A DNA stretch of 64,000 bases, taken from Dongia_B soli (GTDB taxonomy: Bacteria; Pseudomonadota; Alphaproteobacteria; Dongiales; Dongiaceae). The position numbers and the translations under genes are program-made. Position 1 is the stretch's first letter; each line of letters begins with the position of its first letter. The notes beneath the pieces are model-generated. The model was not told where the DNA came from, ran no database searches, and was given only the letters and a program-made list of their open reading frames with translations. Below, piece after piece: positions 17,943 through 26,501 of this stretch. Location: positions 186,001-250,000 of the forward strand of contig NZ_JAXCLW010000001.1 of assembly GCF_034044715.1 (NCBI RefSeq), given 5' to 3'.

Positions 17943-17958
17943 GTTAACAAATTATTGA
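17943..17958 (-). promoter_or_regulatory. CtrA-like half-conserved box
   Basis: Read on the minus strand, the sequence is TCAA-N7-TTAAC, one mismatch from the TTAA-N7-TTAAC box of the alphaproteobacterial regulator CtrA. It stands upstream of the two small flagellar-type genes. It is a motif match only. Confidence 0.4.
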
Positions 17959-18098
17959 GGCCCAGCCAGCAGGAAGTCGCTTCATTGGCGAAAATCGGTG
18001 CTTTTTTGTCTAGAAGCGGCATCGCCGCGCACTTAGCTTATGCAATATCGCAATCGCAAAAAAGAACGAGCCGCCGAGTCGGCCTGGAGAGAGTTTCC

Positions 18099-19001
18099 AT
18101 GATGCCTTCGCTGCACCGTATCCGCCCGCGCCGTTCCGTCCTCTATTTACCGGGCAGCAATGCCCGGGCGCTGGAAAAAGCCCGAACGTTGCCGGCCGAT
18201 GGCTTGATCCTCGATTTGGAGGATGCAGTCGCGCCGGAGGCCAAGGAAACCGCCCGCGAGATGGTGGTTGAGGCTGTGCGCTCGGCCTCTTTCGGTCATC
18301 GCGAAATCGTCGTCCGGGTCAATGGCCTCGACACGCCCTGGGGCAGCGAGGATGTGCTGGCCATGGCCAAATCCGGCGCCGATGCCGTGCTTTTTCCCAA
18401 GATTCAATCTCCCACGGATGTCCGCATGGCCGTTGCCGCCTTAGACCGGGCCGGTGCCCCGGCAAGCTTGCCGGTCTGGATCATGGCGGAAACCCCGCGC
18501 TCCATTCTGCATATCGATGCCATCGCTGCGTCCAGCCATCGCCTGGCCTGTATCGTCGCCGGCACCTCGGACCTGACCCGCGAATTGCGCGCCCGCCATA
18601 CGGCCAGCCGCGACAGCGTCTATACCGCCTTGTCGCTGACCGTGCTGGCCGCCCGCGCCCATGGCCTGGACGTGCTGGATGGCGTGCATCTCGATCTTGA
18701 GGACGAGGCAGGCTTCACCTTCACCTGCGAGCAGGGCCGCAATATGGGCTTTGACGGCAAGACGCTGATCCATCCCAAGCAGATCGATATCGCTAACCGC
18801 GCCTTTGCCCCCTCGGAAAAGGAACTCGCCATGGCCCGCAAGGTTGTGGAAGCCTGGCAGGAAGCCCGCGCCGCCGGCAAAGGCATTTGCGTCGTCGACA
18901 ACCGCCTGATCGAGAAGCTGCATGTCGAGGAATTCGAACGCTTGCTGGCGCTCGATGCGGCAATCGGCCGGTTAGGAACCCGCCCGGCTGCCGCTGCGTG
19001 A
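18099..19001 (+). CDS. CitE-like HpcH/HpaI-family CoA ester lyase
   Basis: This 300-residue TIM-barrel lyase has the CitE/malyl-CoA lyase pattern: RRSVLYLPGSNARALEKA at the start, the metal site around GLILDLEDAVAPEAK (about 33-47), RVNGLDTPWGSEDV, and IHPKQIDIANRAF near the C-terminus. The family cleaves or condenses short CoA thioesters such as citramalyl-CoA, malyl-CoA or beta-methylmalyl-CoA. It is not with citrate lyase alpha and gamma genes, so it is a stand-alone enzyme. GGAGAG precedes ATGATG at 18099/18102. The exact substrate is undetermined. Confidence 0.9.
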   Translation: MMPSLHRIRPRRSVLYLPGSNARALEKARTLPADGLILDLEDAVAPEAKETAREMVVEAVRSASFGHREIVVRVNGLDTPWGSEDVLAMAKSGADAVLFPKIQSPTDVRMAVAALDRAGAPASLPVWIMAETPRSILHIDAIAASSHRLACIVAGTSDLTRELRARHTASRDSVYTALSLTVLAARAHGLDVLDGVHLDLEDEAGFTFTCEQGRNMGFDGKTLIHPKQIDIANRAFAPSEKELAMARKVVEAWQEARAAGKGICVVDNRLIEKLHVEEFERLLALDAAIGRLGTRPAAAA

Positions 19002-19027
19002 CGCGGTGACTTGCGCCGCCTGCTCGC

Positions 19028-19765
19028 TCAGGCGGCCTTGCCCCGGCGCTCCTGAATGACCGACGTCCAGCGCTGGGTCACGACGCGGCAGAAATCAGCC
19101 GCACGCCGACCATACTTTTTGAGTTCGTCGCTGGCGCGCGCCAACTCAGCGGTGCCTTTGACATCGCCGAAACGTTTCATGATGACATGGCCGAAACTCT
19201 CGATCCAATGTCGCGCCTGGTCTTCCGAGACCTCGAAGTGACATTGGAAGCCGTAAGTGGTCTGACCGAAGCGGAAGGCCTGGTTTTCGCAGGTGCTGCC
19301 GGTCATCAAGCGGACGCCCTTCTCAGGGATCCCGAACGTATCCTCATGCCATTGCATGATCCGCTGACGCGGTGCGAGCCCGGTCAGCAGCGGGTCGTTC
19401 TGCCCGTCCGCCGTGATATCGATGGGCAAATAGCCATATTCGAATTCGTCATTGCGGCGAACCTGGGCGCCGAAGGCACGCGCCAGCAACTGACCGCCAA
19501 GGCATAGACCGAGCATCGGCTTGGCTTGCTCGTGAAAGGCGCGCAAGAGATCGAGCATGGGCGGGAAGGCGGGGAAGTTCTTGTCATCACCGGCATGTTG
19601 CGGTCCGCCGAGAATGACGGCTGCATCGTAATCGCCGGGTGCGGCCGGCAGCTTATCGCCGTCATGCGGCAGGATGGTGCTGAGCTTCGCACCTGCCGCC
19701 ATCAAATAATCACCGACCAGGGATACCGGCGATGAATGATCGTTTTGAATGACGAGAACATGCAT
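19028..19765 (-). CDS. Class I glutamine amidotransferase-like protein
   Basis: The 245-residue product is a stand-alone GATase1 domain. The nucleophile elbow GLCLGGQLLARAFG and the later histidine-glutamate part FQCHFEVSE form the Cys-His-Glu triad, and the N-terminus starts with a HVLVIQNDHSSP strand. Related proteins include GMP synthase-like and gamma-glutamyl hydrolase-like enzymes, so the acceptor is unknown. The ATG at 19765 follows a perfect TAGGAGG about ten bases upstream; an in-frame GTG three codons earlier is too close to that ribosome site. Confidence 0.9.
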   Translation of the reverse strand: MHVLVIQNDHSSPVSLVGDYLMAAGAKLSTILPHDGDKLPAAPGDYDAAVILGGPQHAGDDKNFPAFPPMLDLLRAFHEQAKPMLGLCLGGQLLARAFGAQVRRNDEFEYGYLPIDITADGQNDPLLTGLAPRQRIMQWHEDTFGIPEKGVRLMTGSTCENQAFRFGQTTYGFQCHFEVSEDQARHWIESFGHVIMKRFGDVKGTAELARASDELKKYGRRAADFCRVVTQRWTSVIQERRGKAA

Positions 19766-19946
19766 ATCGGCCACGGCCTCCTAACCCCGCATGTAGAGAC
19801 GGCCGCGCCAGTTTGCACCGGCATCGGCCGCTCATGGTCGATAAACCCAGATCATGGCGCAGCCTTTTCTCGGATGCAACGGTTCGGAAACAATGGCGGC
19901 GACGTCGATTTTAACCAAGTTTCCCCGCGAAAGGCGGTTTTCCCAA

Positions 19947-21473
19947 TTAGTTAATTGTCGATTGCCCGGCCGGCAGAAGCCTTTCCGGCGGCAGGATGAT
20001 CATCGCGCGTGTTCCTTTTCCGACCTCGCTTTCCAATTCCAGGCGGCCGCCATGGCGTTCCACCAGCAGACGGCTCAAGGAAAGGCCAAGGCCGGTTCCC
20101 GTGGTGGTGCGGTTGAGCGTGTTGGACACCTGCACGAACGGCATGAAGATGCGGTTGAGATCTTCCGACGAAATGCCGATGCCCCGGTCGGTCACGGAGA
20201 TGACCAACTGACCGGCGCCGTCGATCTCGGCGGCAAGGTCGATCTTGCTTTGCAACGGCGAGAATTTGATCGCATTGGAGAGCAGATTGATCAGAACCTG
20301 ACGGAGACGCCGCTCATCACCCATCAGCATCACCTGCGGCAAGGGCGATAGTTCCAGCGTGATCTCCGACTTAGTCGCTTGGCCGGAGGCGATACGGGTC
20401 GCCGCCATCATCAGCGCCGGCAGGAAGACCTGTTCCTGCACGATCTCCATGCGGTCGGCTTCCAGCTTCGAATAATCGAGGATGTCGTTGATCAAGGATA
20501 GCAGATGCTGTCCGCTGCTGCGGATATCGTCGAGATATTCGGTGAGCCGGTCTGGCATCTTGCCGACCGAGGCATCGATCATCAGAAGTTCGGAAAAACC
20601 GATAATAGCGTTCAGCGGAGTCCGCAATTCGTGACTCATCGTCGCCAGGAACTGCGATTTCGCCTTGTTGGCCGAGGCCGCATGGCGGCGCGCAGTCTCC
20701 AGCTCCGCGGCATGGAGATGCGCCTGTTCGACCGTCCGTTCCAGCAGCACCATCATCGTGCCGATCGCCGCATACCGGCCATTCTCGGTGATGACAAAGC
20801 CGGTGCCGATGGCCTCGGGGTGATCAAACGCAATCATCGCTTTCAACTGATCGATTGTCGTCGCCATATCGACCGCCAAAGGGCGGGTATTGATCAGGGG
20901 TGCGACCGGCCGGCGATTATAAACGTCGTACCAGAGCGGCTGGGAGAATTGAAACAGCAGCCGGTCTCGCTCGATCACGCCGATCAGCTCGTCATCAGGC
21001 CCCACGACAGCAAAGATCGGCAACGACGGATGGGCGGAAAACAGATCCAACACCTCGCCGCCGGTCAAATCAGCGCTGATCGGGGGCGCAGGCAGCGCCA
21101 CATCCCGAGCTGTATAGCGCGTGATCCGGATTTCATCCATTTCCGGTTCGACCGAGAACCGGTGCTGGTTTGCCGTGGCTAATTCAGGCATCTGGTCAAA
21201 TCCGCGCATACCACGATGGATCTGGGGAAAGCTGGGGGGAACCGGGGCGTTACCGGGCGCTGCAATATCTGCGCCCGAAGGAGTTGCTAAATCGTTAGCC
21301 TGGACTTCACAGTCGTTGGCGCCGAGCCGGTTGCCGATCGCTGCGCCGGCATGTTGCCGAGCGTTGCTTGCGCTCTCAACAGCAGTTTGCCAGCGGGCAG
21401 ACGGCCGCTCCGTATCTACAGCGCGCCTCATTTGCCAGTCGGGCCGCGGACTTGCAGTCATGGGTTGCTCCAT
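19947..21473 (-). CDS. Sensor histidine kinase with CBS-like input module
   Basis: The 508-residue product has no membrane segment. After an Ala/Pro-rich leader (1-75) comes a tandem CBS-like region (about 110-245) of the kind seen in front of GGDEF/EAL outputs, with FAVVGPDDELIGVIERDRLL and PLWYDVYNRRPVAPLI. It is followed by a coiled coil, the phospho-accepting histidine in SHELRTPLNAIIGFSEL, and an HATPase domain (N-box LRQVLINLLSNAIKFSP, then DRGIGIS and TGTGLGLSLS). It should be a cytoplasmic kinase sensing a nucleotide-like or internal signal. No response-regulator gene is adjacent. The start is uncertain between 21473 and an ATG four codons later. Confidence 0.9.
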   Translation of the reverse strand: MEQPMTASPRPDWQMRRAVDTERPSARWQTAVESASNARQHAGAAIGNRLGANDCEVQANDLATPSGADIAAPGNAPVPPSFPQIHRGMRGFDQMPELATANQHRFSVEPEMDEIRITRYTARDVALPAPPISADLTGGEVLDLFSAHPSLPIFAVVGPDDELIGVIERDRLLFQFSQPLWYDVYNRRPVAPLINTRPLAVDMATTIDQLKAMIAFDHPEAIGTGFVITENGRYAAIGTMMVLLERTVEQAHLHAAELETARRHAASANKAKSQFLATMSHELRTPLNAIIGFSELLMIDASVGKMPDRLTEYLDDIRSSGQHLLSLINDILDYSKLEADRMEIVQEQVFLPALMMAATRIASGQATKSEITLELSPLPQVMLMGDERRLRQVLINLLSNAIKFSPLQSKIDLAAEIDGAGQLVISVTDRGIGISSEDLNRIFMPFVQVSNTLNRTTTGTGLGLSLSRLLVERHGGRLELESEVGKGTRAMIILPPERLLPAGQSTIN

Positions 21474-21711
21474 CGGCTACGACCGATCGTCTCAATGCAT
21501 GGTGCGGAGCCCCAATCAATCGTCAGCGCGCCGACCGTACCTGTGTTCAGCGACAGATTAATGACGGATGCATGAAGCCCACACATCGCCGTATATCGTT
21601 CGCTATTTTTCGGAGATTCCCGACTGACCCCTAGCCTGCGCTCGGGGGTTATGGATACTGCAATACGTCATGGATGCCCGCGCCAGGCGATAGCAGTGAG
21701 GCTAAAGCAGA

Positions 21712-22506
21712 TTATCGGCCGTAGCGGTAGAGCTCGGTCCCGTTCTCTTCGAGCCACTCGCGCGACGCATTGACGGTCCGACACAATTCGCCGCACAGCT
21801 TCCAGAAACGCGGGCCGTGATTCATCTCCTTGAGATGGGCGATCTCATGGGAGATGACATAGTCCAGGACATGCCGGGGGGCCAGGATGAGACGCCAGGA
21901 GAAAGACAGTTCACCTTCGCTGGTGCAGCTACCCCACCGGCTCTTGGTATCGCGGATGGTGATGCGCTTGATCTTGCGGCCGATCTGCTCCGCCTTGGCA
22001 TGCGCGCGCATTTCGATCTCGCGGCGCGCCTCCAGTTTAAGCCAATCGGCAACGCGGCGGCGTAGATGCGCCTCCTGCCCCGCGACGTGAATCTCCTGAT
22101 CCTCGCACCAGACGACTCCGCGTGCATTCGGCCGATGACGGATACGATGATCGACACCGAGAAAGGGAATGACAGCGCCATGTTCAAAGGGCACCGTCTC
22201 CGGCAATTGGTCCAGTCGCTCTGCGATCCATTCCTTGTTCGAAAGCACGAAGCGCTTGCCCTCATCACGCGATGTGCGTTTTGGCAAGACCACAACGATA
22301 CGCGAAGAGCCATAATCGAGACGCATGATGATGCGCCGCGCGCGATTGTTCTGCTGAAAGACAAGGGGAACGCTGCGAGCCGTGAAACTGAGCATCTGCA
22401 CATCCGTGGCTTCCGCCATCGGGCGGTTTCGCGAACGCCCTTTCGGGGACTTCGCACTCTCCTTCTTGTGTGCGATTTTTTCGCGATTTTTCGGGACTTT
22501 GCGCAT
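21712..22506 (-). CDS. YgjP-like zinc metallopeptidase (DUF45/SprT-like)
   Basis: This protein of about 264 residues carries the M48-like YgjP domain. The zinc motif HEIAHLKEMNHGPRFW (about 208-223) supplies the HExxH pair and a third ligand histidine, and KSRWGSCTSEGELSFSWRLI is the usual preceding signature. The family is predicted to be a cytoplasmic metal-dependent hydrolase. The start is uncertain: ATG at 22506 is used here, ATG at 22419 would still leave the whole domain, and neither has a strong ribosome site. The basic N-terminus (about 1-30) may be partly non-coding. It follows the AraC-Ogt gene on the same strand. Confidence 0.85.
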   Translation of the reverse strand: MRKVPKNREKIAHKKESAKSPKGRSRNRPMAEATDVQMLSFTARSVPLVFQQNNRARRIIMRLDYGSSRIVVVLPKRTSRDEGKRFVLSNKEWIAERLDQLPETVPFEHGAVIPFLGVDHRIRHRPNARGVVWCEDQEIHVAGQEAHLRRRVADWLKLEARREIEMRAHAKAEQIGRKIKRITIRDTKSRWGSCTSEGELSFSWRLILAPRHVLDYVISHEIAHLKEMNHGPRFWKLCGELCRTVNASREWLEENGTELYRYGR

Positions 22507-22567
22507 GCCTACATCGATTGCTGAAGAGATCTGATGCCGGCAGTCTAGGCTCCCTAGAAGCCCCGAT

Positions 22568-23518
22568 TCAACCACTTACGCCTTTTTTCAATCTCGCGCT
22601 CTTATTCCTATAAACTTGACCTCTTTCGGCCGAAATAAGGGTCTGTTTTCGCTCGATTCCCCAGGCGTAGCCACCAATATTTCCATCATTACGCAAAGCG
22701 CGGTGGCATGGGATCGCCAGCGCGACAGGGTTGGCTCCGCAGGCCTGCCCCACAGCCCGGGCAGCGCCCGGCTGGCCGATCGCGGCAGCAATTTCGCCGT
22801 AAGAGCGCGTCTCGCCGCGGGGGATGCGGTTCAGCTCTTCCCAGACCCGGCGCTGAAACGCGGTGGCCTGGATATCGAGCGGCAGATCGGCATGCGGCAG
22901 ATCGCCGCGCATCCGGCGCATCAATTCCGCCATGTAGATTTCGACTGTCCGATCGTTTCGTTCGATCTCCAACGCTGCGGGAAATTCCGCTTGGAGATTG
23001 GCGATCAGGTCCGCTTCCCGATCGCCCAATTCGACGCGGCATAAGCCGCGTTCCGTTGCCGCCACCAGGATGAGGCCGAGAGCGGATGACGCGATGCCAT
23101 AGGTGATGCTGGCCCCGCGGCCGCCCTTGGCGTAGCTGGCTGGTGTCATGCCCAGTGCCGCGTCAGCCCGCTCATAGACCCGGCTGGATGAGCCATAGCC
23201 TGCATCGAAGGTGGCCCCCGCGACTCCGCCATTGCCGGCCTTGAGACCCGTCTGCAAGCGTTTCAGCCGTAAGGCATCGTCATATTGCCTGGGGGTGACG
23301 CCGGTCAGCCGTTTGAACTGACGCTGCAGATGCCATGGACTGAGGCCGCAATGAGCAGCCAGCTCATCCAACGTCACCGGACCTTCCGGAAAGCTGGCAA
23401 CACGTTGTTCGATATAGGCGACCGCGCGGCGCGCCATGGCCAGACCGCCCGTCTCACCGGCTTCCTGTAGCTGGGGCAGCATGTCGGTATCCTGTGTTGT
23501 GGGTTTCACTTTGCTCAT
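22568..23518 (-). CDS. ada: AraC-type regulator fused to methylated-DNA methyltransferase (Ada-like)
   Basis: The 316-residue product joins an AraC helix-turn-helix (about 35-130, with LAAHCGLSPWHLQRQFKRLTGVTPRQY) to an O6-alkylguanine methyltransferase (about 150-300). The acceptor cysteine Cys271 lies in AIPCHRAL, with the helix-turn-helix RAVGQACGANP before it. The N-terminal zinc domain of E. coli Ada, which receives methyl groups from phosphotriesters and switches on transcription, is absent. It can repair O6-methylguanine, but the trigger for its regulator half must differ. It is divergent from a VOC protein gene. Confidence 0.92.
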   Translation of the reverse strand: MSKVKPTTQDTDMLPQLQEAGETGGLAMARRAVAYIEQRVASFPEGPVTLDELAAHCGLSPWHLQRQFKRLTGVTPRQYDDALRLKRLQTGLKAGNGGVAGATFDAGYGSSSRVYERADAALGMTPASYAKGGRGASITYGIASSALGLILVAATERGLCRVELGDREADLIANLQAEFPAALEIERNDRTVEIYMAELMRRMRGDLPHADLPLDIQATAFQRRVWEELNRIPRGETRSYGEIAAAIGQPGAARAVGQACGANPVALAIPCHRALRNDGNIGGYAWGIERKQTLISAERGQVYRNKSARLKKGVSG

Positions 23519-23660
23519 GGATCACCGATTTAGGCCGCTCTCGCCGCTTTCTCTATCCGATGCTTGCGCCGGATCGGCTCGATTGTATGCTGGCCGGCAA
23601 GCTGCCGCCATCGCGGCGCACGATTCCAGCGATCGCAGCGAACCATTGACGAGCCATGCC

Positions 23661-24095
23661 ATGCCGCCAGCATCAACCATCATGCCGCCGTTCCACCTGG
23701 CCTTCCCGGTCGCCGATCTTGCCGCGACGGAGCGTTTCTATGTCGATCTGCTCGGTTGCCGGATCGGCCGGCAGGCGGAGAAGTGGATCGATTTCGATTT
23801 CTTCGGCCATCAGATTTCCGCCCATTTGCGGCCTGAGGAAACCGGCCTGGCCAAACGCAATGAAGTTGATGGCGATCAGGTCCCGGTTCGCCACTTTGGC
23901 GCCATCCTCGACTGGGATAAGTGGCAGGATCTGGCCGATCGGCTGCAAAAGGCCGAAACCCAATTCATCATCGAGCCGCATATCCGCTTCAAGGGGCAGG
24001 TCGGCGAACAAGCAACAATGTTTCTGCTGGATCCCAGCGGCAATGCCCTGGAATTCAAATCCTTCAAGGATATGAGCCAGATCTTCGCGACCTGA
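23661..24095 (+). CDS. VOC-family (glyoxalase/dioxygenase-like) protein
   Basis: The 144-residue product is a two-module vicinal-oxygen-chelate protein: FHLAFPVADLAATERFYVDLLGCRIG at the start, and near the end the usual MFLLDPSGNALEFKSF strand carrying the metal-binding Glu. Putative ligands are His in PFHLAF, His in VRHFG and the C-terminal Glu. The reaction is unknown; relatives include glyoxalases and fosfomycin-type resistance proteins. The ATG at 23661 is chosen because the fold begins just after it, although its ribosome site (GACGAG) is weak. Confidence 0.85.
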   Translation: MPPASTIMPPFHLAFPVADLAATERFYVDLLGCRIGRQAEKWIDFDFFGHQISAHLRPEETGLAKRNEVDGDQVPVRHFGAILDWDKWQDLADRLQKAETQFIIEPHIRFKGQVGEQATMFLLDPSGNALEFKSFKDMSQIFAT

Positions 24096-24106
24096 AGCGG
24101 CTTTCG

Positions 24107-24544
24107 TTAAGCCCAGTCGACGATGTGATCTTCCAGCGGACCAGCCTTGGTTTCGGTCACGGCGCGGCCGCGTACGGACATGCCAGCCCGATGCACTGTT
24201 TTTGGATCGCCTGAAACCAAAGGGTGCCACCATGGCAAGTCCTTGCCGTCGCGGATCAGGCGATAGGCGCAGCTTTCCGGAAGCCAGTCGATCTTTCCGA
24301 CATTACGCGGCGTTAGCTTGATGCAATCGGGCACCAATTCATGCCGGTGAACGTAATCCTTGCACCGGCAATTCCGCAGGTCGAGCTGCCGGCAGGCGAC
24401 ATTGGTGAAGAAGAGTTCTTCGGTATCCTCGTCGATCAGCTTGTTGAGGCAGCATTTCCCGCAGCCGTCGCACAGGCTTTCCCATTGCACTCGCGACATT
24501 TGCCCCAGCTTGGTGGTTTTCCAGAAGGGAAGATTCTCGGCCAT
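24107..24544 (-). CDS. YcgN-family cysteine-cluster protein (UPF0260)
   Basis: The 145-residue product shows the UPF0260 cysteine pattern: CDGCGKCCLNKL (about 25-36), a CRQLD-x5-CRCKDY cluster, DCIKLTP and SCAYRLI. The cysteines probably bind an iron-sulfur or zinc cluster. The role of YcgN is unknown. The ATG at 24544 follows GAGGATAAC; an upstream in-frame ATG is not supported. It ends 11 bases past the convergent VOC gene. Confidence 0.88.
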   Translation of the reverse strand: MAENLPFWKTTKLGQMSRVQWESLCDGCGKCCLNKLIDEDTEELFFTNVACRQLDLRNCRCKDYVHRHELVPDCIKLTPRNVGKIDWLPESCAYRLIRDGKDLPWWHPLVSGDPKTVHRAGMSVRGRAVTETKAGPLEDHIVDWA

Positions 24545-24622
24545 GATGTTATCCTCGGCATAGCGGCCAGGCGCCGCCACGAGCGGCCTCGATCGTAATC
24601 TGTCGACCTACCGCGTTTGCGA

Positions 24623-25855
24623 TCAACCGCCCTGGGCCATTACGAATTGGCGCCACCGGGGATAGATCTCCTGGCGCCAGCGGCGGCCATTGAAGATACC
24701 GTAATGGCCGACATTTTTCTGCAGGTGGTGAACTTTTTTATCCGCCGGCAGGTTGCGGCAAAGATCATGCGCCACTTTGGTCTGGCCGGCACCGGAAATA
24801 TCGTCCAGCTCACCTTCAATGGTCATCAGCCCGGTCCGTTCGATCGCCGCCGGCTCCACCAGGACGCCGCGATGCCGGAACGTGCCCTCGGCGAGGCTGT
24901 GCTCCTGGAACACATGGCGCACGGTATCGAGATAGAAATCCGCCGACAGGTCCATGACCGAGAGATATTCATCGTAGAAGCGCCGATGCGTATCGGCGCT
25001 TTCGCCATCGCCCTTCACCAGGTTCTGGAAGAATTCCAGATGCGATCCCACATGGCGATCGGGATTCATCGAGACGAAGCTGCCCAGCTGCAAGAAGCCG
25101 GGATAGACCCGCCGCAGCGCCCCCGGATGCCACAGCGGCACCGCATGCACCATGGTGCGCTCGAACCAGTCGAGGGGATAGCTTGCCGATAGCTCGTTGA
25201 CCTCGGTGGGATTGACGCGGGTGTCGATCGGTCCACCCATCAAGGTTACCGAACGCGGCCGCGCCGGATCGCCGGCCGCGGCCATCAGTGCAACCGCGGA
25301 AAGGACCGGTGGCGATGGCTGGCAAACGGCGATGACATGGGTTTCGGCGCCAAGATGGCGGATGAAATCGAGGATATAATCGATGTAATCGGCAAGATCG
25401 AAGCCGCCCTGGGACAACGGCACCAGCCGGGCGTCGGCCCAGTCGGTGATATAGACATCGTTGTCAGGCAGAAGCGTTTCCACGGTTCCCCGCAGCAGGG
25501 TCGCGTAATGGCCGGACATTGGCGCCACCACCAGAACCTTCGGCTGCGGCTGCGCGACCGTCGCAGGCAAGTCGCGGCGAAAATTCAGCAGATTGCAGAA
25601 CGGCTTCTGCAGTACCACGGTTTCCTTGACCGTGACCTCTTGGCCGCCGACCAAGGTGTGGTGCAACCCGAACCTTGGCTTGCAGTGACGCTTCGTCGTG
25701 CGGTCGAAGATCTCGCACATCGCCGCCGTGGCACGCCCCGCCGCCGTATAGGAAGCCGGCATCATGGGATTCGTCAGCATATGCTGCCAATATCGCGCGA
25801 CCATGCGGGCCGGTGTCAAACTCAGCAATTGGGCATCGATCGCCTGATAAAGCAT
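24623..25855 (-). CDS. phaZ: Intracellular polyhydroxybutyrate depolymerase
   Basis: This 410-residue enzyme breaks down PHB granules to 3-hydroxybutyrate oligomers or thioesters. It starts with the family's MLYQAIDAQL, contains the nucleophile cysteine Cys178 in VIAVCQPSPPV (where ordinary lipases have serine), and ends with GHYGIFNGRRWRQEIYPRWRQF, which holds the catalytic His. The ATG at 25855 fits the family start better than one 16 codons upstream (25903). It lies apart from phaAB, but a CTGC-N3-GCAG element about 160 bases upstream suggests joint PhaR control. Confidence 0.93.
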   Translation of the reverse strand: MLYQAIDAQLLSLTPARMVARYWQHMLTNPMMPASYTAAGRATAAMCEIFDRTTKRHCKPRFGLHHTLVGGQEVTVKETVVLQKPFCNLLNFRRDLPATVAQPQPKVLVVAPMSGHYATLLRGTVETLLPDNDVYITDWADARLVPLSQGGFDLADYIDYILDFIRHLGAETHVIAVCQPSPPVLSAVALMAAAGDPARPRSVTLMGGPIDTRVNPTEVNELSASYPLDWFERTMVHAVPLWHPGALRRVYPGFLQLGSFVSMNPDRHVGSHLEFFQNLVKGDGESADTHRRFYDEYLSVMDLSADFYLDTVRHVFQEHSLAEGTFRHRGVLVEPAAIERTGLMTIEGELDDISGAGQTKVAHDLCRNLPADKKVHHLQKNVGHYGIFNGRRWRQEIYPRWRQFVMAQGG

Positions 25856-26013
25856 TTTCAAATCCCGATCCGTTCTAGGCTCACCGGCTAACGGCACCGT
25901 CATGCGGGCCGCGCAACCAAATCGGTACTCTCGCCGCTACCTTGACGATAAGTGTCGGCCTCCGACCTTTATAAACGGTAAGTACGGGTTCCGCGGTGCG
26001 CAAGAATATTTTG

Positions 26014-26024
26014 CTGCAGTGCAG
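26014..26024. promoter_or_regulatory. CTGC-N3-GCAG element upstream of phaZ
   Basis: CTGC-AGT-GCAG lies in the AT-rich stretch upstream of the depolymerase gene. It matches the TGC-rich pattern known for PhaR binding and recalls the repeats before phaA. Motif evidence only. Confidence 0.45.
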
Positions 26025-26102
26025 AATTGTGTTTTTTGATTAACGTATGAGGAATAGCCGGAGAGGCTGCTGAAGGCCTTGTTTTGAAACGAATTTTTGC
26101 GA

Positions 26103-26501
26103 CTACCCGAAAATCGCGATGGCCAGGAGAGCGATGACCGCCAGCACGATCGCCAGAATGGTCAAGGCGATGCCGATGATCCGCAGTAGCCGCTGTTCAG
26201 GTACGCTGCCGAGTCCCAGAGCATGGGTCCCCCGGCCGGCCAGGAGCAGTAGCCCGATCAGATTGAGCATGAAGCTTCCGGCCCCCTGCAATTCAAGCAA
26301 TGCCATGAGTATCAGGGTGATCGGCGCATATTCGACGAAATTCGCCTGGGCACGGATGCGGCGCCTCAGCGTTTCGCTCGCTCCCTCGCCAAACGACACA
26401 TGGGCCCGCCGTCGTTCCGACATGACCCGGAAACAGAGCGCCAGAAACAAGATTGCGAGCAGCACCGCGTAAATCGAGGTCGTGGTCACCGGAAGATACA
26501 T
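26103..26501 (-). CDS. MAPEG-family membrane protein
   Basis: The 132-residue product has four hydrophobic helices and the MAPEG pattern RRRIRAQANFVEYAPITLILMALLELQGAG, in which the arginine, asparagine and glutamate line the glutathione site of the family. Members act on lipophilic substrates with glutathione, but bacterial ones are poorly characterised. Its ATG overlaps the stop of the upstream SCO gene by one base (TGATG), so the two are translationally coupled. Confidence 0.9.
   Translation of the reverse strand: MYLPVTTTSIYAVLLAILFLALCFRVMSERRRAHVSFGEGASETLRRRIRAQANFVEYAPITLILMALLELQGAGSFMLNLIGLLLLAGRGTHALGLGSVPEQRLLRIIGIALTILAIVLAVIALLAIAIFG

Noticed and set aside
21628..21647. Hairpin CCCC-T-AGC-CTGC-GCT-C-GGGG as a terminator of the metallopeptidase gene
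   Set aside because: It has an internal mismatch and no T-tract on the relevant strand, so it is too weak to list as a terminator.
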